Notes: generated by a model not told the origin, from the sequence alone. Positions 17,640 through 27,313 are shown, numbered from the stretch's first letter. The stretch: 64,000 nt of DNA from JADLHS01 sp039806955 (GCA_039806955.1 JBDHQI010000021.1:6006-70005), one strand, 5' to 3'. Made by a program: numbers and translations.

Positions 17640-18317
17640 ATGGATTTGTCACAATGGGAGGCGGTGGATCGTTACGTCATCAGCCAATTGGTTGCTTCAG
17701 ATGCGACGCTCGAAAAGGTGGTCGCCGCCCGCGAAGCCGCCGATCTGCCGGCCATCGGAGTTTCCGCGACGCAAGGCAAACTGTTGCAGTTGCTGGCCCA
17801 ATCGCATCAAGCGCGCCGCATTTTGGAAATCGGCACGCTGGCCGGTTACAGCACCATCTGGCTGGCGCGCGCGCTGCCCGCCGATGGCAAACTAATCACC
17901 CTCGAGTTTGAACCCAAACATGCGGAAGTGGCGCAGGCCAACTTTAGCGCCGCCGGACTGGCCGATCGCATCCAACTCCGTTTAGGTGCCGCGCTGGACA
18001 CGCTGCCTCAGTTGTTGGCCGAAGGCTGCGGGCCGTTCGATTTTATCTTCATTGATGCGGACAAGGAAAATTATCCGGCGTATTGGGAGTGGTCGTTGAA
18101 GCTGTCCCGGCCCGGCACCTTGATTGTGGCCGACAACGTCGTCCGCAATGGAGCGTTGGCCGATCCCCACAGCCCGGACGCGCGCGTGCAAGCGATGCGC
18201 CGCATGCACGAGATGATGGGAGCGGATGCGCGCGTCAGCGCCACCACCATCCAAACTGTTGGCAGCAAAGGCTACGACGGTTTCACCTTCGCCCTCGTCC
18301 TGAATGTCCAGCGATGA
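17640..18317 (+). CDS. O-methyltransferase (catechol/caffeoyl-CoA type)
   Basis: 225 residues from ATG at 17640. Class I methyltransferase motifs are clear: ILEIGTLAGYSTIWLARALP (motif I), ITLEFEPKHAEVAQANF (acidic loop), FDFIFIDADKENYPAYWEWSL with the metal-binding DAD, and LIVADNVVRNG. The protein belongs to the Methyltransf_3 group, which methylates catechol-like hydroxyls with a divalent cation. The acceptor is unknown. Its stop overlaps the ATG of the uracil-DNA glycosylase gene by four bases, so the two are co-translated. The promoter region now contains the ISAs1 remnant. Confidence 0.9.
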   Translation: MDLSQWEAVDRYVISQLVASDATLEKVVAAREAADLPAIGVSATQGKLLQLLAQSHQARRILEIGTLAGYSTIWLARALPADGKLITLEFEPKHAEVAQANFSAAGLADRIQLRLGAALDTLPQLLAEGCGPFDFIFIDADKENYPAYWEWSLKLSRPGTLIVADNVVRNGALADPHSPDARVQAMRRMHEMMGADARVSATTIQTVGSKGYDGFTFALVLNVQR

Positions 18318-19039
18318 ACGAAGCCCAAGCTCTGATCGCTGCCGCGCGGGCGTTGTCGGCGCGCGTGGACCACATGCGTTTCAAACGTCCAGTCACGCAT
18401 GTTTACAATCCGCTCGATTACGCCTGGATCGCTCACGCGGAATATCTGCGCCGGTTCGCTTCCGGGCCCAAGCGCGTGGTGTTCCTCGGCATGAACCCCG
18501 GACCATTCGGCATGACTCAGGTTGGGGTGCCGTTCGGTGAAGTCGGCATGGTGCGTGACTGGCTGGGCATCGAGGCGCCAGTCGGCAAACCCCGACACGA
18601 GCATCCCAAGCGCCCGATTCTCGGGTTCGCCTGCCGCCGCTCCGAAGTCAGCGGCCGCCGCCTGTGGGGCTTGTTCGCCGACCGTTTCAGAAGCCCGGAA
18701 AAATTCTTCACCAATCATCTGGTCGTTAATTATTGCCCGTTGACGTTTCTCACCGAAACGGGCGCTAATCTGACGCCAGACAAACTATCCCGCCCCGAGC
18801 AGAAAAAATTGTTTGCGGTTTGCGACAAACACCTGCGCCAAGTTTTGGCGGTTCTGGAGCCGGAATGGTTGGTGGGCATTGGCGGCTTCGCGCGCAATCG
18901 CGGCGCCGCGCTGAGCGACGAATTTCATTTGAAGCTCGGGCAGATTCTTCATCCCAGCCCCGCCAATCCGCTGGCCAATCGCGGCTGGGCGCAAGTCGTC
19001 ACGAATCAATTGATCGAAATGGGCGTGTGGAAAAAATAA
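18314..19039 (+). CDS. SMUG1-type single-strand-selective uracil-DNA glycosylase
   Basis: 241 residues from ATG at 18314. SMUG1 motifs are intact: FLGMNPGPFGMTQVGVPFG (water-activating motif), NHLVVNYCPLTFL (uracil recognition by Asn), and the minor-groove wedge LHPSPANP. It removes uracil and some oxidised pyrimidines from DNA in base excision repair. SMUG1 is frequent in animals but scattered in bacteria, so horizontal spread has been proposed for the family. It is coupled to the O-methyltransferase gene. Confidence 0.92.
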   Translation: MNEAQALIAAARALSARVDHMRFKRPVTHVYNPLDYAWIAHAEYLRRFASGPKRVVFLGMNPGPFGMTQVGVPFGEVGMVRDWLGIEAPVGKPRHEHPKRPILGFACRRSEVSGRRLWGLFADRFRSPEKFFTNHLVVNYCPLTFLTETGANLTPDKLSRPEQKKLFAVCDKHLRQVLAVLEPEWLVGIGGFARNRGAALSDEFHLKLGQILHPSPANPLANRGWAQVVTNQLIEMGVWKK

Positions 19040-19208
19040 TCTCCGCGCGCACCGCTGATCTGAAATCCGCTGTTCCTTTTCCAGTCAAACAGGATAACCG
19101 GTTATGCAATACGGCATCATGTGTTGACCTTCTATTTGCAATAGCGATCAGACTTTTGGCCGAAGTCAGCGTCCTCCCGCCGCTTTGTGCTTGTCGAAAC
19201 AGCGTGAA

Positions 19209-21119
19209 TTACACGGCGCGTTTGGCCGGCGATGGATTCATTGCTTCCAATTCCTCCCAACGCTGATAAAGCGCCGCCACTGTTTCCCGGGCCATCGCCA
19301 AATTCGCTTTCAACTGGTTCGTCTGCGGCGCGTGGGTGCGATGAAAATCAGGCGCGGCAAACAAGCCTTCGATGCGCGTAACTTCTTCCTCGGCGGCGAG
19401 AATCCGCGCTTCCATGCCTTCCAGTTCGCGCTGTTCCTTAAAGGATAATTTGCGAGGTTTGGTTTTTACTTCCGTCGCGGCGGCAGCGGGGGTGGCGGGT
19501 TGGGACGAACGCGCGTCCGCCGCGACCAGTCGCGCAGCGGTCGCCGCCGCGCGCTGTTTCTTCTCCAGATAATAATCGTAATCGCCCACGCTATGATGAA
19601 TCCGGCCATCGCCTTCGAACGCGAGGATGTTCGTGCAGACGCGATTCAAAAAATATCGGTCGTGACTCACCACGCACACCACGCCCGGAAACGCCAGCAA
19701 CGCTTCCTCCAACACGCGCAGCGTTGGCAGGTCCAGATCGTTCGTCGGCTCGTCGAGAATGAGAAAATTACCGCCTGCCTTGAGGATTTTCGCCAGCAAT
19801 AATCGGCTCCGCTCGCCGCCGCTGAGCTTGCGCACCGACGTGGTGATCCGGTCGTCCGCAAACAGAAAGCGCTTCAAATAACTGCGCACGGAAAGTCGCG
19901 CCGCACCCCACAACACAAACTCGGTGCCGTCCGACGCCTCTTCCAGTACCGTACGATCGTCGTTTAATTGCTGACGCGATTGGTCCACATAATTAAACTT
20001 GGTCAGCGGCCCAGTTTTGACTGTGCCTTCGGTTGGTACAAGTTGGCCCAGAATGATTTTCAACAGCGTGGTTTTGCCCAAACCATTTCGTCCGCAAACT
20101 CCGATGCGCTGGCCATTCTCAAAATTGAAACTGAAGCCGGAGAACAAACGGTGTCCGCCCCAGACCATGCCCAACTGAGTCAGTTCCACCGTGCGATTGC
20201 CCAACTGCGGCGGAGGCGGAATGACCAGTTCCATGGCGGTGTCAATCGCGGGCCCCGCTTTCGCCGCTTCCGCGTAATAACGTTCGAAGCGGTTTTTTTG
20301 TTTGGTGCGTTGCGCGCGCGGACCGGTCCGCACCCAGGCCAGTTCCTTTTTCAGAAACATCTGGCGTTTGTGCTCCACCACCGCCTGCGCCTCCTCCCGT
20401 TCGGCTTTGGCCAGCAGGTAATCCGTGTAGTTGCCCGCGTGGGCCCAGAACTTCCCGTCGTCCAGCTCCACCATGCGCGTGACCACCCGATCCAGAAAAT
20501 AGCGGTCGTGCGTGACCACGAGGAACGTGCCGCCGAAATTTTCCAGAAACTCCGCCACCCATTCGATGGCTTCCGGATCGAGGTGGTTGGTCGGCTCATC
20601 AAGAATTAAAAACTCGGGACGCGACACGATGGCGCGCGCCAGGGCCACCCGCCGCTTTTCGCCTCCAGAGAGACGATCAATCCCGCGCGTTCCCTCGGGA
20701 CAGTTCAATCGGGAGAGCGCGGTTTCGATCCGCTGATCAATCGTCCAACCTTCGAGCGTTTGGATGCGATGCTCCAGTTCTTCATGGCGCGGCGAATTCG
20801 CTGGGAGCGCTTCAAACTCCGCGATAAGCTCCAGCGTTTGGCGCGCCCCGGCCCGCACGTTGCCGCGCACGTCCAGCGTGGGATCGAGTTGAAAATCCTG
20901 CGGCAGATAACTCGTGAATAAATCGTGACGCCGCGTGACCGTGCCGGAATCCGGCGTGAGCAATCCGGCCAGCACCTTGAGAAACGTGGTCTTGCCGCAG
21001 CCATTGCGCCCCACCAAACCAATCCGTTCCCCCGCTTCAACGGTGAAGGTCGCGGCATCCAGCAAGGTCTGGACGCCGTAACGCACGGTCACTTCGGTGG
21101 CATTAAGCAAGGTGGACAT
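19209..21119 (-). CDS. uup: ABC-F family ATPase, Uup-like
   Basis: 636 residues with two ABC domains and no membrane segments. Domain 1: GLVGRNGCGKTTFLK (Walker A, near residue 37), RLSGGEKRRVALARAI (signature), LILDEPTNHLD (Walker B). The linker contains the ABC-F motif region KKELAWVRTGPRAQRTKQ. Domain 2: GVCGRNGLGKTTLLK, LSGGERSRLLLAKIL, LILDEPTNDLD. A charged coiled-coil tail follows (KLSFKEQRELEGMEARILAAEEE...), the hallmark of Uup. The protein probably acts on ribosomes or DNA structures. It faces the beta-mannosidase gene's long upstream region. Confidence 0.9.
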   Translation of the reverse strand: MSTLLNATEVTVRYGVQTLLDAATFTVEAGERIGLVGRNGCGKTTFLKVLAGLLTPDSGTVTRRHDLFTSYLPQDFQLDPTLDVRGNVRAGARQTLELIAEFEALPANSPRHEELEHRIQTLEGWTIDQRIETALSRLNCPEGTRGIDRLSGGEKRRVALARAIVSRPEFLILDEPTNHLDPEAIEWVAEFLENFGGTFLVVTHDRYFLDRVVTRMVELDDGKFWAHAGNYTDYLLAKAEREEAQAVVEHKRQMFLKKELAWVRTGPRAQRTKQKNRFERYYAEAAKAGPAIDTAMELVIPPPPQLGNRTVELTQLGMVWGGHRLFSGFSFNFENGQRIGVCGRNGLGKTTLLKIILGQLVPTEGTVKTGPLTKFNYVDQSRQQLNDDRTVLEEASDGTEFVLWGAARLSVRSYLKRFLFADDRITTSVRKLSGGERSRLLLAKILKAGGNFLILDEPTNDLDLPTLRVLEEALLAFPGVVCVVSHDRYFLNRVCTNILAFEGDGRIHHSVGDYDYYLEKKQRAAATAARLVAADARSSQPATPAAAATEVKTKPRKLSFKEQRELEGMEARILAAEEEVTRIEGLFAAPDFHRTHAPQTNQLKANLAMARETVAALYQRWEELEAMNPSPAKRAV

Positions 21120-21290
21120 TTTATTTCAACTGCGAATGAAACCGGGAGACAAAATCTCCGTCGCCTTGAAATGTTTCCGCGCGAACGTGCTCTGGCCCGA
21201 GCCGGAAAACTCCGACGATTGCCAATTTCATTTATTGATTGTCAACATTGTTCCAAATTCTATCTGTAGGGCCAAACGCCCGAAAGAAAA

Positions 21291-21562
21291 TAGCCCGGGG
21301 CAAAGCGAGCGACGCCCCGGGTTTACCATCCACAAAATTTCCAAGCTCTGAAAGGGCGGCAGAAAAGCGTTGGAGTTTCAACGAATGGTTTCCGACGCGC
21401 ACATTCCGAGATCAACCCAGCACCGTGCTTTGTCTGGCAAACAGGTGCTTCTTCGCGCGTCATCTTTCGCCCCTTCAGGGCTTGGGTTCATTTTGTCCGT
21501 TGACCCAGGGCGATGCTCGTTTCATTACGCTTGCCCTGGGCTATTCATCTTTCGGGCTTCCC
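21291..21562. repeat. REP-like element made of two inverted hairpin units
   Basis: The 590-bp gap 21120-21709 holds no gene but two related palindromes facing opposite ways. The first is GCCCGGGGC (21293-21301) with GCCCCGGGT (21314-21322). The second is CCCAGGGC (21504-21511) with GCCCTGGG (21533-21540). Read on the opposite strand the second begins TAGCCCAGGGCAAGCG, almost the start of the first (TAGCCCGGGGCAAAGCG). Outside them, GAAAGGGCGG (21349-) is repeated inverted as CCGCCCTTTC (21561-). The nested, head-to-head layout resembles REP/BIME elements mobilised by Y1 (RAYT) transposases. Confidence 0.6.
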
Positions 21563-21709
21563 GCCCTTTCCCTTTAGTTGGCGTGGCGCTGGCAGTGGAT
21601 CACCGTTTTTTCAAACACTCCCATCTGCGTCGGCAGCTTAACGCTTGATGAAGTTTGATGAAAGTCCAGTCTCGCCAGGCTGGAGCGGACGGTTTAGAGT
21701 GGTTGCATT

Positions 21710-24226
21710 ATGAAAACTCCGGCGCGTTTCTTGTCTCTGGTCGGTCTGCTGGCGTGGGTGATTTGCTCACACGGAGCGGATGATTTGACCAAGATCACCA
21801 CCGTCGATTTGAACGGCCCCTGGCAGGTGGTTGAAGCGGGCGGCACCAACTGGTTGCCCGCCAAAGTACCGGGCTGCATTCACACCGATCTGCTCGCGGC
21901 CCAGCGCATCCCCGATCCGTTTTTCCGCGAGAACGAAAAATTGGTCCAATGGGTGGGGGAAACCAACTGGATCTATCGTCGCACATTTCTTGCGCCGCCG
22001 GAGTTGTTGCGGCACCGACGGATTCTGCTGCGGTGCGATGGTTTGGACACGCTGGCCACTGTGCGCTTGAATGGCAAGGAATTAGGCCGGACGGACAACA
22101 TGTTTCGCACCTGGGAATTTGACGTCAAAGAAGCGCTGGCCGCCGGCGTTAACATCATCGAGGTGGCGTTTGATTCGCCCCTGCCGGTCATGCGCGAACG
22201 CAACGCCGAACGGCCGATGTATGAATGGATCGGATCGCACGAACCGTCGGGTCGCGCCTGGGTGCGCAAGGAGCCGTGCAACTTTGGTTGGGATTGGGGT
22301 CCCGTGCTGATCACGTGCGGCATCTGGCGCGACATCCAACTGGTGGCGTTTGATGAGGCGCGCTTTACCGACATATCCATCCAGCAGGACCACGCCGTGA
22401 AGGATCAGGTCGCGCTGACGGTGCAGGTGGAAGCGGAAACGGTCAGTCAAGAACCGCTGACGGCGATCATTGCCGTGCAGTATGGCGACAAGACGCTGGA
22501 TCGGACTTTTATTCCGCTGACGCAAGGCAAGGGTGCCGGCGCGCTGGTGATCAAACAGCCGCAACTTTGGTGGCCGGTCGGCTTGGGTGGCCAACCGTTA
22601 TATGACGTGCATGTGGGCTTGATGAATCTGGACACCGACCTGTTGGATTACACCGTCAAACGCATCGGCCTGCGCACTGTGAAATTATTGCCGCCGGATC
22701 GCAACCAATCACTGCGCCTGGCGGTGAACGGCGTGACCGTTTTTGCCAAGGGCGCGAATTGGATTCCCGCGGATCCGTTTCCCAATCGCGTCACCACGGA
22801 ACAATTGCAGCGCTACGTTAACGACGCGGTGGCGGCGAACATGAATCTGCTGCGTTTCTGGGGCGGCGGTTATTACGAGGAACCCGCGTTGTTCGAGGCG
22901 TGTGATGCCGCGGGCATTCTGGTCTGGCTGGATTTCAAATTCGCCTGCTCCAGTTACCCGGCCTTTGACCCCACGTTCATGGACAACGTGCGCCAGGAAG
23001 TGTGCGATAACGTCAAGCGCCTGCGCCATCATCCGAGTATCGCGGTCTGGTGCGGCAACAATGAAATCTCGCTCATGACCAAGGCGGAATGGTCCACCAA
23101 CAGCATGGGTAAGGCGGATTACGACAAGCTGTTCAGCGACCTGATCGGGGGCGAGGTCCGGCGCTTGGCGCCGCAGGCCGTTTATGTGCCCGGCAGCCCC
23201 GAGGTGGGCGACATCCATTCGTGGGGCGTCTGGCACGGAGATAAACCGTTTGAGAGTTTTCGCGAACTGAACGGGTTCATGAGCGAATTCGGCTTCCAAT
23301 CCTTCCCCGAACCGTCCACGGTGGCGACCTACACCCTGCCGCAGGACCGCGCGTCATTGCTTACACCGGTGATGCAGTGGCATCAACGCTCCTCCGGCAA
23401 CGGCAATCAAAAAATCCAGGACACCACGGCGCGTTACTTTCACGAACCGAAGGATTTTGAAAGCGCCTTGTGGTTGAGCCAGATTCTGCAGGGGTACGGA
23501 ATCAAAATGGGCGCCGAGTTCTGGCGTCAAAACCAGCCCGCCTCCATGGGTTGCGTGTTCTGGCAATACAATGATTGCTGGCCGGTTACCAGTTGGTCCG
23601 CAGTGGATTACTACGGCAACTGGAAGGCGCTGCAATACTTCGCGCGGCACTTTTACGCACCGGTGCTCGTATCTGGTTTGGAAAATCCCACCAACAATTC
23701 CGTGGCCATTTACGCCACCAGCGATTTGCGGGAGGAAAAACCAGCCACCGTCAGTTGGGAAGTCACCACGGCTGACGGCACCTCATTGCAACGCGAGAAC
23801 CGCCGGGTGACGCTCGGCGCACAAGCGAGTCAGTTGGTCACCAAACTTGACCTGCAAGCGCTGGCAAAAAAGCATGGCGCTGAAAATCTGATGGTTTGGT
23901 TGAAATTGGAGACACCCGGTCAACCAGCCTCAGAAAACCTGGTGACGCTGGCGCGGCCCAAGGAACTGCCGCTGGTGGACCCGTGGTTGCAAACGGACAT
24001 CAAGGCTTCCGGCAAACAATTCGTGGTGCGCCTGGACGCGCGGCATCCCGCGTTGTGGACGTGGCTCGAGCTGAAAGGCAGCCGTGCGCGGTATTCGGAC
24101 AATTTCGTACACGTGCGCGCGGGAGCGCCGGTGGAGATCGTGGTCACACCCGATCAGCCCATGACGCCGGAACAGTTCCGGGACGCCTTGTACGTTCACA
24201 ACCTGTTTGACACGTACAACAACTGA
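21710..24226 (+). CDS. Beta-mannosidase, glycoside hydrolase family 2
   Basis: 838 residues with a signal peptide (residues 1-22, ending CSHG|AD), so it is exported. The N-terminal GH2 sugar-binding domain contains LNGPWQVVEAG, VPGCIHTDLL and the beta-mannosidase motif NFGWDWGP. The TIM barrel has FAKGANWIPADPFPNR, LLRFWGGGYYEEPALFEACDAAGILVWLDF, the acid/base region WCGNNEISL (Asn-Glu) and the nucleophile region GFMSEFGFQSFPEPST. It removes terminal beta-mannose from mannan- or N-glycan-derived oligosaccharides. No other mannan genes are nearby. Gene convergent with prfC; 40 bp separate their ends. Confidence 0.95.
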   Translation: MKTPARFLSLVGLLAWVICSHGADDLTKITTVDLNGPWQVVEAGGTNWLPAKVPGCIHTDLLAAQRIPDPFFRENEKLVQWVGETNWIYRRTFLAPPELLRHRRILLRCDGLDTLATVRLNGKELGRTDNMFRTWEFDVKEALAAGVNIIEVAFDSPLPVMRERNAERPMYEWIGSHEPSGRAWVRKEPCNFGWDWGPVLITCGIWRDIQLVAFDEARFTDISIQQDHAVKDQVALTVQVEAETVSQEPLTAIIAVQYGDKTLDRTFIPLTQGKGAGALVIKQPQLWWPVGLGGQPLYDVHVGLMNLDTDLLDYTVKRIGLRTVKLLPPDRNQSLRLAVNGVTVFAKGANWIPADPFPNRVTTEQLQRYVNDAVAANMNLLRFWGGGYYEEPALFEACDAAGILVWLDFKFACSSYPAFDPTFMDNVRQEVCDNVKRLRHHPSIAVWCGNNEISLMTKAEWSTNSMGKADYDKLFSDLIGGEVRRLAPQAVYVPGSPEVGDIHSWGVWHGDKPFESFRELNGFMSEFGFQSFPEPSTVATYTLPQDRASLLTPVMQWHQRSSGNGNQKIQDTTARYFHEPKDFESALWLSQILQGYGIKMGAEFWRQNQPASMGCVFWQYNDCWPVTSWSAVDYYGNWKALQYFARHFYAPVLVSGLENPTNNSVAIYATSDLREEKPATVSWEVTTADGTSLQRENRRVTLGAQASQLVTKLDLQALAKKHGAENLMVWLKLETPGQPASENLVTLARPKELPLVDPWLQTDIKASGKQFVVRLDARHPALWTWLELKGSRARYSDNFVHVRAGAPVEIVVTPDQPMTPEQFRDALYVHNLFDTYNN

Positions 24227-24265
24227 GTCGCGCGATCACCACGCGTGGCCGCTCCGGGCCGGCCA

Positions 24266-25867
24266 CTACTCGCGCGCCGTTTGCACGGGCAGGGCGGAAA
24301 GGGGCACGCCCGGATTGGTTTCGCCAAAATACTGGGACGACCATGCGTTGCTGAACAGGACGACGGGGTTCTGCCCCATGTCGTAGGCGATCCGTGCGCC
24401 GGTCGGCAGCACCAGGGCATCCAGAGCAGTCTCGCTGATCGCGGGCGGCAACCAACGCACCACGGTCCAGGGGGCGGGCTCCACGCGCGACGCCGCACCG
24501 TACTCGCTCTCGAGCCGGTACTGCACCACCTCGAATTGCAGCGGGCCGACGGCGGCAAGCAGCGGGGTTTTCACCGGAGCATGGCGCAGCGACAACACCT
24601 GAATCACGCCCTCTTGCAGCAGCTGATCGAGGCCCTGCCGGAATTGTTTGAACTTGGCCGTGTTCGGATTGTGCAGGTAGCTGAACGCCTCCGGAGTGAA
24701 GCGCGGAATTTCCTTATAGACGATGGTCGGATCCGTCGTGAGGGTGTCGCCGATGCCGAAAGCGTCGTGGCCGACCAGACCAATGATGTCGCCGGGATAC
24801 GCTTCGTTAAGCGTTTCGCGGTCGTTGCCAAACACCTTGTGCGAACTGGAGAGCCGCACCTTCTTTTCACTCCGCGAATGATACACGGTCATATCGCGCT
24901 CGAACCGACCCGAACACACGCGGATGAAAGCGATGCGGTCGCGGTGCTTTGGGTCCATGTTCGCCTGAATCTTGAAGATGAAACCAGAGAACGCCGGATG
25001 ATCCGGGACGATTTTGACGCCTGCCATCACGCGCGGCTGGGGCGGCGGCGAATGTTTCAAAAATCCATCCAGCAACAGTTGCACGCCGAAATTATTGCTC
25101 GCGCTGCCGAAGAACACCGGTGTCCGTTGCCCCGCCAGCACCGCGGTTTGATCCCACATTTCGCCCGCCAGTTCCAGCATCTCCAATTCCTCCACCGTGC
25201 GCGCGCGTGTGGCCGGATCGAGCCGTTCCTGAATCAGCGGATCCTCCAGGCCGCCAATTTCCACCGGGGCGCGAAATTGGCCGCCGACCGTGCGCTCGAA
25301 CAAGTGCATGAGTTTCGTCTGCCGATCATAAACGCCCTGAAACTCGAACCCGCTGCCGATGGGCCAGTTCACCGGAAACGCCCCGATGCCCAGCACCCGC
25401 TCCAGCTCGTCCAGCAACTCGAGCGGATTTTTCATGGGGCGATCACATTTGTTCATGAATGTGAAAATCGGCACCCCGCGCTGCCGGCAGACCTCGAATA
25501 ATTTGCGCGTCTGCGGCTCGATGCCCTTCGCGGAATCAATCACCATTACCACCGCATCCACGGCGGTGAGCACGCGGTATGTGTCCTCGGAGAAATCCTT
25601 GTGGCCGGGCGTGTCGAGCAGGTTGATGCGGTAGCCGTCGTAATCGAATTGCAGCACCGTCGAGCTGATCGAGATGCCGCGCTTCTTCTCGAGCTCCATC
25701 CAGTCCGACGTGGTGGCGCGTTGATTCTTCCGCGCGGTCACCGAGCCGGCGAGTTGGACGGCGCCGCCATACAGCAGCAGCTTCTCCGTCAACGTGGTTT
25801 TCCCCGCGTCCGGATGCGAGATGATGGCGAACGTGCGCCGCTTCGCTATTTCTTTGGCAATGCTCAC
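24266..25867 (-). CDS. prfC: Peptide chain release factor 3
   Basis: 533 residues from a GTG at 25867 (MSIAKEIAKRRTFAIISHPD); a longer frame to 26002 is unlikely. GTPase motifs: SHPDAGKTTLTEK (G1), DTPGHKDFSEDTY (G3), FMNKCDRP (G4), FFGSA (G5). The domain II/III region follows with FIFKIQANMDPKHRDRIAF and AVGPLQFEVVQYRLESEYG, as in RF3. It recycles RF1/RF2 from the ribosome after peptide release. The first 107 codons are repeated, in decayed form, at 31777-32096, on the far side of an accessory island. The intact gene is thus at one border of that island. Confidence 0.96.
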   Translation of the reverse strand: MSIAKEIAKRRTFAIISHPDAGKTTLTEKLLLYGGAVQLAGSVTARKNQRATTSDWMELEKKRGISISSTVLQFDYDGYRINLLDTPGHKDFSEDTYRVLTAVDAVVMVIDSAKGIEPQTRKLFEVCRQRGVPIFTFMNKCDRPMKNPLELLDELERVLGIGAFPVNWPIGSGFEFQGVYDRQTKLMHLFERTVGGQFRAPVEIGGLEDPLIQERLDPATRARTVEELEMLELAGEMWDQTAVLAGQRTPVFFGSASNNFGVQLLLDGFLKHSPPPQPRVMAGVKIVPDHPAFSGFIFKIQANMDPKHRDRIAFIRVCSGRFERDMTVYHSRSEKKVRLSSSHKVFGNDRETLNEAYPGDIIGLVGHDAFGIGDTLTTDPTIVYKEIPRFTPEAFSYLHNPNTAKFKQFRQGLDQLLQEGVIQVLSLRHAPVKTPLLAAVGPLQFEVVQYRLESEYGAASRVEPAPWTVVRWLPPAISETALDALVLPTGARIAYDMGQNPVVLFSNAWSSQYFGETNPGVPLSALPVQTARE

Positions 25868-25961
25868 AATCGAGTCGCGGAGGGTAGCAGAGCTTGGCGG
25901 ATGGACAAGTTCTCGGAAAAATGAGTGAAACGAACTTCGTGATTGTTTGTCGAATTGGCCG

Positions 25962-25989
25962 TTGACAGGCGTTCTTTTTTTGCTAATGT
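25962..25989 (+). promoter_or_regulatory. Sigma-70-type promoter at the start of the accessory island
   Basis: TTGACA (25962-25967), a 16-bp spacer and TAATGT (25984-25989) point toward the secreted cysteine-rich peptide gene. The -35 box is a perfect consensus. The expected 5' untranslated leader is about 100 bases. The same stretch lies about 95 bp upstream of the divergent prfC start. Confidence 0.55.
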
Positions 25990-26100
25990 CACCGCAAGTC
26001 AAGCCACAATAGCAAAACCGGTTTGGCGTTTCTTGTCTGCTAACGTGCGGGGCTGACAGGAAACTTTTGCATCCTCGTACTATCAGAAAGTTAAAAACGC

Positions 26101-26340
26101 ATGAAAATAATCAAAATGGGTTCGATGGTATGCGGTTTGTTGTTGATGTCGTATTCCGTGATCAATGTGCTTGCAGGTCCGTGTGACAAAAATGACGGTA
26201 CACGATATTATTGTCCGACTGGCTACGCTTGTCAGGAGCTTTGGAGCAACAAACAGGCAAATTGTATAGATAAAGACTACGCCTGCTGTTCCAGTACTTT
26301 GAATCCCCATTCCGAACCACCGAGCAATAGTCCGTACTGA
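26101..26340 (+). CDS. Small secreted cysteine-rich peptide, unknown
   Basis: 79 residues from ATG at 26101. Residues 1-25 form a signal peptide (VCGLLLMSYSVINVLAG). The mature part of about 53 residues has six cysteines in GPCDKNDGTRYYCPTGYAC, then NC and YACC, enough for three disulfides, followed by a Ser/Pro/Asn-rich tail. I recognise no family. AT content is clearly higher than in neighbouring housekeeping genes. A perfect 8-bp hairpin follows the stop. The MauE/DoxX-type redox protein two genes on suggests oxidative folding of this peptide, which is inference. Confidence 0.7.
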   Translation: MKIIKMGSMVCGLLLMSYSVINVLAGPCDKNDGTRYYCPTGYACQELWSNKQANCIDKDYACCSSTLNPHSEPPSNSPY

Positions 26341-26347
26341 TTGAGAA

Positions 26348-26375
26348 GCCGCCGGTGGGCACTTCTGCCGGCGGC
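26348..26375 (+). terminator. Hairpin after the cysteine-rich peptide gene
   Basis: GCCGCCGG (26348-26355) pairs perfectly with CCGGCGGC (26368-26375) across a 12-base loop, eight bases after the stop codon. No T-run follows, so it may be a leaky terminator, an mRNA 3' stabiliser or both. The next gene starts only 11 bases further on, which would allow partial read-through. Confidence 0.5.
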
Positions 26376-26386
26376 ATTCGTTGATC

Positions 26387-27313
26387 ATGAAAAAATCCAC
26401 AATACTCTTTTTTATTGCGTTTCCACTTTTGCTAGTGGTTTTTGCCGTCATACGGAGGGGCGAAAACCGAGACGACCATGTAATGTCTAGGGAAAAGCAG
26501 GATTATTATGCGCAAAGACTGCTGGAAGAATGGAACAGCTACTCATATCTTGCGATTGGCTCCCCGAGTTTTAACAAAGAGTTGTCAAGATTTGTCAAAA
26601 ATGGAGTCGGTGTTCAAAGACTTTCAGAGAACCAATTGACCGAATTACAAGGTGCCTTTTCAGGTTACTTCTTGGGTTACTCGGGTGGGTCACTAGAAGA
26701 TTATATGCAGTTTAGATTGCCGCATGATGTCCCTTTTGAATGGAAGACCAATAGCTACGGAGATATTGATAGGTTTCTGACAAATGGCCCGTTTTTCGCG
26801 TCTCAAGAGATGCAGGATCGTTGGGAGGCAGGATATGATAGCAAGGCGAAAAATTATGAATCACAGAGTAAATCAAATATTTTCGTCTTCTATTTAGATT
26901 TTTACTCGGGTGGGAACTACTTTCGAGACTATTGGCGTTCCGTTTGCCTCGAAAAATCGGTCTTAATCGTTACCAACTATTCTGGTTTTCCGAAACCCCT
27001 CTGGGAACAATCCTTTTTCCCTTTTCAAAAATATAAAGGCTTTTCAGCGGATGCGACCTTCCCCAATCTTGGCTACGCAAGCCAAAAGCGAAATTCCTAT
27101 TTTCGCTTTGTTGACTCTATCGAGTCGAGTCAATCTGCGGGTGAAACAGTCATTGTTGCTGACTGCTTCGCGTTCATTCGAACTTCGGATGAGCGGAATA
27201 TTGTGCCTGTTCTAGTTCGGTTTTTTTGGTCAGAGAAGAACAAAAAATGGCTGCCTGATGATTTGGTGCTCGGCAATTTGCGGTACATGCACAGTCGTTT
27301 TCCAATTTTTTGA
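26387..27313 (+). CDS. Membrane-anchored protein of unknown function
   Basis: 308 residues from ATG at 26387. One N-terminal hydrophobic segment (ILFFIAFPLLLVVFAVIRR) with basic flanks anchors a soluble, aromatic-rich domain: YYAQRLLEEWNSYSYLAIG, GYFLGYSGGSLEDYMQF, DFYSGGNYFRDYWRSVCLEKS, and a C-terminal VPVLVRFFWSEKNKKWLPDDLVLGN. The last part looks like an NTF2- or lumazine-type 'DDGKWKVD' ending of many periplasmic domains. No family recognised. Base composition is AT-rich and codon use differs from flanking genes, in line with acquisition. Confidence 0.7.
   Translation: MKKSTILFFIAFPLLLVVFAVIRRGENRDDHVMSREKQDYYAQRLLEEWNSYSYLAIGSPSFNKELSRFVKNGVGVQRLSENQLTELQGAFSGYFLGYSGGSLEDYMQFRLPHDVPFEWKTNSYGDIDRFLTNGPFFASQEMQDRWEAGYDSKAKNYESQSKSNIFVFYLDFYSGGNYFRDYWRSVCLEKSVLIVTNYSGFPKPLWEQSFFPFQKYKGFSADATFPNLGYASQKRNSYFRFVDSIESSQSAGETVIVADCFAFIRTSDERNIVPVLVRFFWSEKNKKWLPDDLVLGNLRYMHSRFPIF

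Noticed and set aside
24245..25501. Plus-strand frame of 418 codons opposite prfC
   Set aside because: prfC is unmistakable on the other strand; this frame has no domain and His/Arg/Gln-rich composition.
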